Shown piece after piece: positions 1-9,214 of a stretch of 59,423 nt of DNA. The position numbers were made by a program, and so were the translations under genes. Origin of the DNA: Xylophilus sp. (GTDB lineage: Bacteria; Pseudomonadota; Gammaproteobacteria; Burkholderiales; Burkholderiaceae_C); the NCBI GenBank assembly GCA_009914555.1, contig WNDY01000026.1, positions 1 to 59,423 on the forward strand, read 5' to 3'. Every line of letters begins with the position of its first letter. Position 1 is the first letter of the stretch. Under the pieces are notes generated by a model. The model was not told where the DNA came from, did not search any database, and saw nothing but the letters and a program-made list of their open reading frames with translations.

Positions 1-2
1 TG

Positions 3-131
3 TACAACCAGCAACTGCCGCAGTCAGCGCTGGGCAGCAAGACGCCCATGCAGGCCATGAAGAACTGGTATCAGACTCACCCGCATCTGTTCCATAAGCG
101 GCTATATGATCGTCCGGGATGCGACACGTAG
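3..131 (+). CDS. IS transposase, C-terminal fragment (integrase-core type)
   Basis: This is an open frame entering from the left edge of the window and ending at TAG 129-131. It gives 42 residues starting YNQQLPQSALGSKTPMQAMK and ending RPGCDT. The tract YNQQLPQSALG-KTPMQAM is typical of the end of the integrase core in IS481/IS3-superfamily transposases, after the catalytic Glu. The stop codon sits at or within a few bases of the point where cas9 coding sequence begins on the other strand, so the IS right end must lie at about 120-135. The rest of the element is outside the window. Confidence 0.8.
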   Translation, partial: YNQQLPQSALGSKTPMQAMKNWYQTHPHLFHKRLYDRPGCDT

Positions 132-2929
132 GCTTGAAAAGTGGAAATCACTTCGCCTTCCCACCGCCCTTTGTCGTTCACCGTGATCTCGATGCAGTAG
201 TTGCTGCCGCCGACGTAGCCTTTGTAGGGTAGCGGCCGACCCTCGGCGTCCACGCCGTGGCGCGCCGGCTGGCCGGCTTCGGCGATGCGCACGAGGTTGC
301 TGATCTCGCGCCCGGCGCTGCCGTCGGCCCGGCGGCGCTGCTTGATGGAGCCGTCGCGGCGAATGCCGTACGAGGTTTCCTCCATCATCGCCCCCTCGTA
401 GCCGTGGTCGGGCCGGTGGCTCACCCAGATGTGGCGCACGGCCCGCTCCACGTGCTCGCGGTAGGTAGGCCAGGGCAACGGCATGCTCTCGACCAGCCGC
501 GTCAGCCCCTTGTCGCGGGCTTCGGCACTGGCGCGCGCAAAGCGCTGCAGCAGGCCCTGGTCGGTCACGCCGATCACGCAGGCATCGACCGCATGGTGGC
601 GGTGGTCGTTGCGATTCTTCTCGCCGTCGAGACCCAGCACATCGTTGAGGCCGAACTTGCCGCGCAGCAGCGCCGTCATCTGGCCGGGAATCACACGCGT
701 CGCGCTGCCGGGGCAGACGAGTCGCAGATATTCGGCCGCGACGCGCGAGAGGTAGCGCGTATCGTTGAGAGCACGCGCCAGAAAGCCCTTGTCCTCGCCC
801 AGCCAGCGCTCGTAGCCGTCCGGTGCGAAGCGGTAGCGCTTGCGCAGCGGCATGCGCTCGGCACGTTGCAGGATGCCGTCGTAGTTCCAGCCTTGGGATT
901 CGAAGTCCGCACGGGCCGCCCACGGCGTGCGGTTGCGCTTGATGCGGTTGGCCTGGCGCATCGCCACCGTGCGGTTGTTGAGGCTGTCGTCGAGGGTGTC
1001 GGAGAACGGCAGGATGTGCTCGATCTCGACCTGGTCGCTCAGCAGCAGATCCACGCCGATCTGCACGCCGCTGTAGGGGCAGCGACGGTCGGCCACGTCG
1101 AAGCTCAGTTCCTCCCACAGGATCCACTTCTGGATGTCGCCGGTGCGCACCTGCTCCTCGTCGATGCCGCGCGCCTGGGCGATGGATCGGCGGATGCGGA
1201 CATTGCGCCGCTGGTTCTCGGCCTGCTTCTTCTGCGCGTCCTGCTTCTGCTCGCGGCTCTGCTTGAAGTCGCGCGCGAGTTCGATCACCACCTCGGTCGG
1301 CCGCCCGTAACGGCGGATCAGCGCGTTGACCACCGTGCGAACCTGGTTCAGCCCGATGTGCACCGTGGGGTTGGCGATCTTGCCGTAGCGTTCCTCCTCG
1401 GTCTTTGGATCCTCTTTGGCGAAAGCGACGTGGCGCTGCAGCGCACGACCGTAATAGGGCAACTGTTTGAAGGCGAAGATCGGCTTGATCTCTCCAGTTG
1501 AAGCAATGGTCCGCTCGCCGATGCGCTCCACCTCGTCGCCTGCATGCTCGAAGTCGAACCCCAGGTCGCTGTGGTGCGAGAAACCCGCGGCCTGCACGGC
1601 CTTGTCGTAGGTGATGACGTCCGCGCGCAACGCGGGCAGGATGCGCGCCAGCGCGTGGCGGCTCAGGCTGCCGTAGCCCTCGGGCAGGCCGGTGTCGGCG
1701 ATCGCCTGCGCCCGCGCCTCGTCCACGCCGGCGTGCGCTTGCAGCCAGGCGACGAGGGCGGCTTCGCTTTCCTCGGTCACCAGATTCCAGACGATCTCGT
1801 CCTGTCGCGCTGCGTCGAAGCGGCTCCAGGCCGGGCCGAACAGTTCCTTGCGGCCCAGCACCGCGCTGGTGGCATTGCCCTTGAGTTCGGTGCGCTTGGC
1901 GTCCTCCAGGTTGAACTGCACGCTGCCGCCGAGTTGGAGCAGCTTGCGGATCTGCTCGAAGGTCACCCGGGCGCGGCCTTCCAGCAACGCGGCCACGGCA
2001 TCGCGCTGCGCGCGGGAGAGTTGCGCTTCACTGAGGTCGTCGCGCAGCAGGCGCAGATGGTTGACCTCCTGGTAGATGCGGAAGCGCTGCGTGCTCGGCA
2101 GCGCCAGCGGCGCGCGCGGTTCTTCCGGAATGAGCGTGCAGCGGCCCGGCTTCACCGGACGCAGCGGGCGCTGATGCAGCAGCGTGTCTTTCAGGTCGGC
2201 CCGTGCCGCGTCGTTGAACAGCGCTGGGTTGAAGCCGGCCTGCGCGGTCCAGATCGCGTCGAACTCCTGTTCGACCATGCGGCGGTCGATGTACAGGTCG
2301 TAGCTCTTGTCGATGCGCTTCTTGCCCTTGTCGGTGGTGTAGGGCGTTTCGCGGTAGCGGGCGCGCACGCCCTGGCCGACGACGCCCTCGGGCTTGCGCT
2401 CCAGGCGCTGCGTCCAGAACCATTCGCCCACGGTGCGGCTGCCGCTGGCCTCCAGCTGCTGCCGCAACTGGCCGATGGCCTTCTTGAGCGCGCCGCTGTC
2501 GTTGTCCTTGCGGTCCGTCTTGCGGTTGCTCTGGAAGCCGCGCCGCTGGTTCAGGTGGAACAACGCGCGGCCGAATTCGCCCGGCTGCAAGGGTTCGCGC
2601 AGTCCGCGCGCCCGCAGCTCGTAGGGGTTGAGCCGCTCCAGCGTCTTGCGCCCTGCCTCGTCGGCCGGGAAGAAGCCATGTTCCACCAGCTTGCGCAGCA
2701 TGCGGTCCTTGCGCCGCAGCAGCCGGTCGCGCCGGCGCCGCATCGCGCGTGCGGCGCGGCGGGTGACGGCGAGCGAAGAACCGTCCTTGGGATTGCGGCC
2801 GTCGCTGAAGATGCGCACACCGGCCTTGATGATGGCTGTTGGCGCATGGTGATCATCGAGCCGCAGGACCGCCCAGCCCAGCGATGTCGAACCCAGATCC
2901 AGCGCGAGCCGGTGGCGAAGACTTCCCAT
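77..2929 (-). CDS. cas9: Cas9 (type II-C), 3' end truncated by an IS element
   Basis: RNA-guided DNA endonuclease of a type II-C CRISPR-Cas system. The start is chosen at ATG 2929 because GGAGGG lies 6 nt upstream and the product then begins MGSLRHRLALDLGSTSLGWA. All catalytic landmarks are present: RuvC-I Asp11, an arginine-rich bridge helix around residues 50-85, RuvC-II Glu550 (VVIELARDFK), HNH His638 (EIEHILPFSD) and RuvC-III His779/Asp782 (HHAVDACVIG). The frame stays open to a TGA at 77-79, but residues after about 934 (VSHPGRSYSRLWNRCG) are antisense to the neighbouring IS transposase. Native Cas9 is therefore lost after ISTFQAY. II-C enzymes of this type usually exceed 1000 aa, so part of the PAM-interacting domain is missing. 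Target cleavage is doubtful. No cas1, cas2 or array is seen; they could lie beyond the IS. Confidence 0.93.
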   Translation of the reverse strand: MGSLRHRLALDLGSTSLGWAVLRLDDHHAPTAIIKAGVRIFSDGRNPKDGSSLAVTRRAARAMRRRRDRLLRRKDRMLRKLVEHGFFPADEAGRKTLERLNPYELRARGLREPLQPGEFGRALFHLNQRRGFQSNRKTDRKDNDSGALKKAIGQLRQQLEASGSRTVGEWFWTQRLERKPEGVVGQGVRARYRETPYTTDKGKKRIDKSYDLYIDRRMVEQEFDAIWTAQAGFNPALFNDAARADLKDTLLHQRPLRPVKPGRCTLIPEEPRAPLALPSTQRFRIYQEVNHLRLLRDDLSEAQLSRAQRDAVAALLEGRARVTFEQIRKLLQLGGSVQFNLEDAKRTELKGNATSAVLGRKELFGPAWSRFDAARQDEIVWNLVTEESEAALVAWLQAHAGVDEARAQAIADTGLPEGYGSLSRHALARILPALRADVITYDKAVQAAGFSHHSDLGFDFEHAGDEVERIGERTIASTGEIKPIFAFKQLPYYGRALQRHVAFAKEDPKTEEERYGKIANPTVHIGLNQVRTVVNALIRRYGRPTEVVIELARDFKQSREQKQDAQKKQAENQRRNVRIRRSIAQARGIDEEQVRTGDIQKWILWEELSFDVADRRCPYSGVQIGVDLLLSDQVEIEHILPFSDTLDDSLNNRTVAMRQANRIKRNRTPWAARADFESQGWNYDGILQRAERMPLRKRYRFAPDGYERWLGEDKGFLARALNDTRYLSRVAAEYLRLVCPGSATRVIPGQMTALLRGKFGLNDVLGLDGEKNRNDHRHHAVDACVIGVTDQGLLQRFARASAEARDKGLTRLVESMPLPWPTYREHVERAVRHIWVSHRPDHGYEGAMMEETSYGIRRDGSIKQRRRADGSAGREISNLVRIAEAGQPARHGVDAEGRPLPYKGYVGGSNYCIEITVNDKGRWEGEVISTFQAYVSHPGRSYSRLWNRCG

Positions 2930-2952
2930 ACATTTCCCTCCGCGAAAAATAC

Positions 2953-2981
2953 TTGCACTTTGTAACTCAATTCCGTACAGT
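2953..2981 (+). promoter_or_regulatory. Sigma70-type promoter driving the candidate tracrRNA
   Basis: TTGCAC at 2953-2958 and TACAGT at 2976-2981 are separated by exactly 17 nt, a good match to housekeeping -35 and -10 boxes. The predicted start is near 2988, and a terminator lies 60-90 nt further on with no open frame between. It points away from cas9 and sits just upstream of the cas9 ribosome-binding site. Confidence 0.55.
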
Positions 2982-2987
2982 CGCAAG

Positions 2988-3076
2988 CATTCAGTTCACT
3001 GGGATATGTGCTCTGGACGCTAACAAGCAGAAAGATGCACCAAATGGAAGGCCCCGCATGCGGGGCCTTCGTCTTT
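2988..3076 (+). ncRNA. Candidate tracrRNA of the type II-C locus
   Basis: This is a non-coding stretch of about 89 nt next to cas9, with its own promoter (2953-2981) and a strong terminator hairpin (3047-3076). The 3' part resembles II-C tracrRNAs: GCTAACAAG (3019-3027) would be the end of the anti-repeat, followed by CAGAAAGATGCACC (3028-3041) and then a GC-rich hairpin ending in CGTCTTT. From memory, the Neisseria tracrRNA has a similar order: GCTACAAT, CTGAAAAGATGTGCC, a GCCCC hairpin and CGTTT. The anti-repeat would lie at about 2990-3026. Inference: the missing array should have repeats complementary to this stretch. Without the array this cannot be proved here; another small RNA is the alternative. 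Confidence 0.55.
3047..3076 (+). terminator. Rho-independent terminator of the candidate tracrRNA
   Basis: AAGGCCCCGCATGCGGGGCCTT (3048-3069) is a perfect 22-bp palindrome. It is followed on the plus strand by CGTCTTT. It would also act as the 3' hairpin of the tracrRNA. Confidence 0.75.
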
Positions 3077-3157
3077 CCAGCAGTTGCACATCCCGAATAC
3101 ACGCGGGGGTAGATCCCTGGAGTGCTTATCCCCCAAGGATTATGGGCGCATACTCCC

Positions 3158-5884
<2,727 letters not shown>

Positions 5885-5891
5885 GGTGGCT

Positions 5892-6308
5892 CTACGCTTC
5901 CCAGGGATTGATGACGGCCACGCCAGCGGCCCGATAAGGTGATGTGTCGCGGGACGCGACGATGAAATCGCGCGATGCGGCAATGGCGGCGATGTAGCCG
6001 TCAGCGATGGGAAAGCCGAGTCCCCGGCTCCTGGCCGTCACGGCCAGTTCGGCGTAGCTGCGGGCCGCGTCGCTATCGAACGGCAGCACGCGCTGGCCGA
6101 ACAGCGCCAGCATTTCCATCAATGCCTGGTCGAGCAGGTTTCGGCGTTTGCCGTCGGGCATCGCACGGATGCCGAACAGCAACTCGGCCAGCGTGACACT
6201 GGAAAGGAACAGGGTTTCGACGGCTTGCGCGTTGAGCCAGGCACGCACGGCCGCATGCGGTTGCGACCGCATCGCCTCGGACACGACGTTGGTGTCCAGG
6301 ACGATCAT
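5892..6308 (-). CDS. vapC: VapC/FitB-type PIN-domain toxin
   Basis: PIN-domain ribonuclease of a type II toxin-antitoxin module, 138 aa, close to the usual family length. Acidic active-site residues are visible: Asp5 ([11 protein letters not shown]), Glu42 ([11 protein letters not shown]), Asp103 ([10 protein letters not shown]) and Asp121. Its ATG overlaps the stop of the antitoxin gene by 4 nt (ATGA, 6305-6308), so the two are translationally coupled. It ends 7 nt before metH2 starts, so read-through from the autoregulated vapBC promoter into metH2 is possible. Confidence 0.92.
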   Translation of the reverse strand: MIVLDTNVVSEAMRSQPHAAVRAWLNAQAVETLFLSSVTLAELLFGIRAMPDGKRRNLLDQALMEMLALFGQRVLPFDSDAARSYAELAVTARSRGLGFPIADGYIAAIAASRDFIVASRDTSPYRAAGVAVINPWEA

Positions 6309-6562
6309 TCTTCGAACCTCATCGGCTCGGCAGGCATCTTGTCGCGCACCTGGTTGAAAACGTCGCACTCTTCGTCGGTCAGCGCGAACTTGCGGCCAAT
6401 GGCTGCCAGCGCATCGCCCAGGCGCACGCGCTCGTCCGGCGTGACCGCGGCGGCCAGGATTTCGCGCACTTCCGCTTCGGTGCTGCGACCGTGTTGGGCG
6501 GCCCGCACCCGCAGGGCGCGGTGCACGTTGTCGGGCAGGTTGCGTACGGTCAGCATGGCCAT
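6305..6562 (-). CDS. vapB: VapB/FitA-type ribbon-helix-helix antitoxin
   Basis: Antitoxin of 85 aa. The N-terminus MLTVRNLPDNVHRALRVRAA is a ribbon-helix-helix DNA-binding fold of the FitA/StbC type. The C-terminal region, rich in acidic residues (TDEECDVFNQVRDK), would occupy the toxin active site. The start is ATG 6562, since AGGAG lies 7 nt upstream; ATG 6556 is a second in-frame possibility. FitA-type antitoxins repress their own promoter, and a fitting operator lies just upstream. Confidence 0.9.
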   Translation of the reverse strand: MAMLTVRNLPDNVHRALRVRAAQHGRSTEAEVREILAAAVTPDERVRLGDALAAIGRKFALTDEECDVFNQVRDKMPAEPMRFEE

Positions 6563-6588
6563 GGTTCAACTCCTGCGGTTGCATTCGG

Positions 6589-6615
6589 TGCATGCATTAT
6601 AAGAATGTGCATGCA
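6589..6615 (-). promoter_or_regulatory. vapBC promoter and operator
   Basis: Two copies of the palindrome TGCATGCA (6589-6596 and 6608-6615) are spaced 19 bp apart, about two helical turns, so they face the same side of the DNA. On the minus strand a perfect -10 box TATAAT (6601-6596) lies between them. Bound VapB or VapBC would cover the polymerase site, which fits autorepression. Confidence 0.6.
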
Positions 6616-6638
6616 GCCGCTGGACCGCTGCGGCGTGC

Positions 6639-7388
6639 TCACCGCACCGGCAGGAACTGAAGGAACGTCCCGCCCACCAGCCCCTGCACGTAGCTGATCG
6701 CCGCACGCCGGTACTTCTCGGTGGCGAACTGGGCCAGCAGATCGAGCCGGCCGATGATCTTGCCGAACTCGCGCTCGAAGCTCAGGTTGCGCGCCTGGGC
6801 GCCGATCTCGTCGGCCAGCAGCAGCGGCGCGCCGGCGGCGGTGCGGCGCTGCGACAGCATCCACACGGCGCTCTCCACGTTGCGCGCGGCGTTGTAGAGG
6901 TGCTGCGCATCCAGGCCGTCGATGAGGAAGAATTCGGTCTTGCCGCCGTGCGCGGCGACGAGCATGTCGGCCGTGGCGTAGATGCAGGCGGCCACCCGGT
7001 CGCCGGCGAACTCGGGCGACAGCGCCACCGCCAGCGCGGCGATGTCGCGCCGGCCCTGCAGCGGCGCCCAGGGCTGGCGCTGCAGCACCGCATCGCGCAG
7101 CTGCTCCACCGCCTGCTCGCGCGACGCGGCCGGGCCCTTGCGCCACTCGGCCGGGTTGCGGCGATAGAGCTTGCCGGCCAGGGCGAACAGGCTGTCGAGG
7201 TTGGCCCGCATCTCCAGCGTGGCCATGCGGTTCACGTCGGACTGGGCCAGCTCGCCGGCGGTGGCGTCGGCGCCGCGCACCTCGCCGCGCGGGGTGGGCG
7301 CCGGGGCGGCGCAACCGGCCAGGACCAGGCAGAGCGCGGCCGCCGGCAGGAGGCGTTGTCGCGGGCGGCAGCAGAGCATGGCGGGCAT
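6639..7388 (-). CDS. Putative lipoprotein of unknown function
   Basis: A 249-aa product. Its N-terminus is a lipoprotein signal: a basic start, a hydrophobic run, then lipobox LAGC near residues 23-26, so it is probably anchored in a membrane after cleavage before Cys. The mature part is mostly helical by composition, with no motif I recognise. A second start (MLCCRP, 7379) is possible. It ends 24 nt beyond the vapBC operator in the same direction. I cannot assign a role. Confidence 0.75.
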   Translation of the reverse strand: MPAMLCCRPRQRLLPAAALCLVLAGCAAPAPTPRGEVRGADATAGELAQSDVNRMATLEMRANLDSLFALAGKLYRRNPAEWRKGPAASREQAVEQLRDAVLQRQPWAPLQGRRDIAALAVALSPEFAGDRVAACIYATADMLVAAHGGKTEFFLIDGLDAQHLYNAARNVESAVWMLSQRRTAAGAPLLLADEIGAQARNLSFEREFGKIIGRLDLLAQFATEKYRRAAISYVQGLVGGTFLQFLPVR

Positions 7389-7430
7389 TCTGCATGCCGC
7401 GGGTGCGGGCGGCCGTTACCATTTTCGGAA

Positions 7431-7859
7431 ATGCACCACTTCACTCCCTGGACGGCGCTCGCGGGCGGCCTGCTGATCGGCGCGGCGGCCGTGCTGCTGC
7501 TGTTCTTCAACGGCCGCATCGCCGGCATCAGCGGCATCGCCGGGCGCATCGCCACGGCCGCGCGCGGCGACCGGGCCTGGCGATGGGCCTTCGTGGCCGG
7601 GCTGCTGGCGGGCGCGGGTGTGTGGGCGGCGTGCGGCGGGGCCACGCCGGTGCGCGAGGGCTTTCCGCGCGGGGTGCTGGTCGCCGCCGGCCTGCTCGTG
7701 GGCTACGGCACCGCGCTGTCCAACGGCTGCACCAGCGGGCACGGCGTGTGCGGCATGGCGCGGCTGTCGCGGCGCTCGATCGCGGCGACGGCGACCTTCC
7801 TCGCGGTGGCGGTCGCGACGACGTTCGTGGCGCGGCATCTGCTGGGCGTGCCGGCATGA
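7431..7859 (+). CDS. YeeE/YedE-family membrane protein, first half
   Basis: A 142-aa integral membrane protein with about four hydrophobic segments. The motif LSNGCTSGHGVCGMARLS carries the cysteine-glycine signature of YeeE/YedE (TsuA-like) sulfur-compound transporters. It overlaps the next gene by 4 nt (ATGA, 7856-7859), and the two together equal one full-length YeeE, so they probably form one transporter for thiosulfate or a similar sulfur species. The substrate is inferred from the family only. Confidence 0.88.
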   Translation: MHHFTPWTALAGGLLIGAAAVLLLFFNGRIAGISGIAGRIATAARGDRAWRWAFVAGLLAGAGVWAACGGATPVREGFPRGVLVAAGLLVGYGTALSNGCTSGHGVCGMARLSRRSIAATATFLAVAVATTFVARHLLGVPA

Positions 7860-8311
7860 GCCGCGTTGTTCAACGCAGCGTGGCCGCGCTGCTGTCGGGC
7901 ACGGTCTTCGGACTCGGGCTGTCGATCGCGCAGATGACCGATCCGCGCAAGGTGCTCGGCTTTCTCGACGTGGCCGGCGCCTGGGACGCGAGCCTGCTGC
8001 TCGTGCTCGGCGGCGCGGTCGCGGTGGCCGCGGCGGGCTTCGCGTGGGTGCTGCGGCGGCGCGCGCCGGTGCTCGATGACGACTTCCAGCTACCGGCCCG
8101 GGGCGCGGCCATCGACGCCCCGCTGCTCGGCGGCGCGGCGCTGTTCGGCATCGGCTGGGGCCTCGCCGGCTACTGCCCTGGACCGGCCCTGGCATCGATC
8201 GCCTTCGGCAACGCCGAGGCGCTGTGGTTCGTGCCCGCGCTGGCGGCGGGCTGGGCGCTGCGGCGCTGGCAGGAGCGGCGCCGGTCAGCAGCCGGCGGCG
8301 GAAGCGGGTAA
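7856..8311 (+). CDS. YeeE/YedE-family membrane protein, second half (DUF6691-type)
   Basis: A 151-aa partner of the preceding gene, translationally coupled to it. It has four predicted membrane helices and the motif GWGLAGYCPGPALAS, whose Cys mirrors the CTSGHG cysteine in the first half. The start is QMTDPRKV-type (SIAQMTDPRKVLGFLDV), a hallmark of this group. Likely role: import or export of a small sulfur compound across the inner membrane. Confidence 0.88.
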   Translation: MSRVVQRSVAALLSGTVFGLGLSIAQMTDPRKVLGFLDVAGAWDASLLLVLGGAVAVAAAGFAWVLRRRAPVLDDDFQLPARGAAIDAPLLGGAALFGIGWGLAGYCPGPALASIAFGNAEALWFVPALAAGWALRRWQERRRSAAGGGSG

Positions 8312-8358
8312 GTTCGATGGTTCGTTGAACATCCCACCACCCTCGAAGGAGACACCCC

Positions 8359-9144
8359 ATAGACCTGCGTCTGCGCGACCAGCACATCCTCATCACCGGC
8401 GGCACCCGCGGCATCGGCCTGGCCTGCGCCAGGCTGTATCTGGAGGAGGGCGCCCGCGTCACGATCAGCGGCCGCTCCGAGGCGTCGCGCGACGCGGCGC
8501 TCGCCACACTGGGCCATGCGCCGCCACTCCATGCCCACTTGGCCGACCGGGCCGATGCCGACGCCGCGCGCCAGCTGGTCGAGACGGTCGAGGCGCAGCA
8601 CGGGCCCATCGACATCCTGGTCAACAGTGCCGGTGCCGCCCAGCGCCGGCCGTTCGCCGAACTCGATGCGGCCACGTGGCATGCCGCGCTCGACGCGAAG
8701 TTCTACCCCTACATCCACGTGATCGACCCGCTCATCAAGCGCATGGCCGGGCGCGGCCGCGGGGTCATCATCAACGTGGTCGGCATGGGCGGCAAGTTCC
8801 CGCGCGTGACGCACCTGGCCGGCGGCTCGGCCAACGCGGCGCTGATGCTGGCCACGGCCGGGCTGGCGGCGGCCTACGGCCCCTCGGGCATCCGCGTGAA
8901 TGCGGTGAACCCGTCGGCCACCATCACCGACCGGCTGGTCGGCGGCATGCGGGCCGATGCGCGCCAGCGCGGCGTGTCGGAAGAGCAGGCGCTGCGCGAG
9001 GCGGCCGCGCAGGTGCCGCTGGGACGGCTGGCCACGGCCGAGGAGATCGCCGACACGGTGGTCTACCTGAGCTCGCCGCGCGCGTCGTACGTGTCGGGCG
9101 CGATCCTCAACGTGGATGGCGCCAGCTCGCCGGCCGTGGTCTGA
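8359..9144 (+). CDS. SDR-family oxidoreductase-like protein with apparent ATA start and no YxxxK
   Basis: Short-chain dehydrogenase/reductase fold, 261 aa. The cofactor motif TGGTRGIG sits near the N-terminus and VNSAGAAQ replaces the usual NNAG. The catalytic Tyr-x-x-x-Lys is absent: the aligned segment reads GGSANAALM. The C-terminus (ASYVSGAILNVDGA) is normal. The coding frame runs upstream to a TGA at 8326-8328, and between there and the Rossmann motif there is no ATG, GTG or TTG. A good Shine-Dalgarno (AAGGAG, 8346-8351) points at ATA 8359. The next ATG (8539) would delete the cofactor-binding region. Either ATA/CTG initiation or a point mutation of ATG is implied. Confidence 0.75.
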   Translation: MDLRLRDQHILITGGTRGIGLACARLYLEEGARVTISGRSEASRDAALATLGHAPPLHAHLADRADADAARQLVETVEAQHGPIDILVNSAGAAQRRPFAELDAATWHAALDAKFYPYIHVIDPLIKRMAGRGRGVIINVVGMGGKFPRVTHLAGGSANAALMLATAGLAAAYGPSGIRVNAVNPSATITDRLVGGMRADARQRGVSEEQALREAAAQVPLGRLATAEEIADTVVYLSSPRASYVSGAILNVDGASSPAVV

Positions 9145-9150
9145 CGGGCG

Positions 9151-9214
9151 GCATACTCCCCTCGGTGATGGCCCATAGTGGTCGGATGAGGCGCGTCACA
9201 GGCATATACCCCCG
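9151..9214. repeat. GGGAGTAT intergenic repeat, copy 1
   Basis: This lies between the convergent SDR and dinG genes. On the minus strand it begins CGGGGGTATATGCC directly after the dinG TGA and ends with GGGGAGTATGCC, so two like-oriented GGG(A/G)GTAT cores lie 51 nt apart. It belongs to a family described in the findings. Confidence 0.55.

Noticed and set aside
1544..2965. A long plus-strand frame opposite cas9
   Set aside because: Antisense shadow of cas9; no motif, and cas9 domains are continuous on the other strand.
2930..2986. Longer Cas9 start at 2986
   Set aside because: The extra 19 residues lack family similarity, have no ribosome-binding site and overlap the tracrRNA promoter; ATG 2929 has GGAGGG upstream.
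77..3000. CRISPR array or cas1/cas2 near cas9
   Set aside because: I looked for repeated 30-40 nt units and Cas1/Cas2 motifs on both strands around cas9 and found none; metH2 follows within 230 bp.
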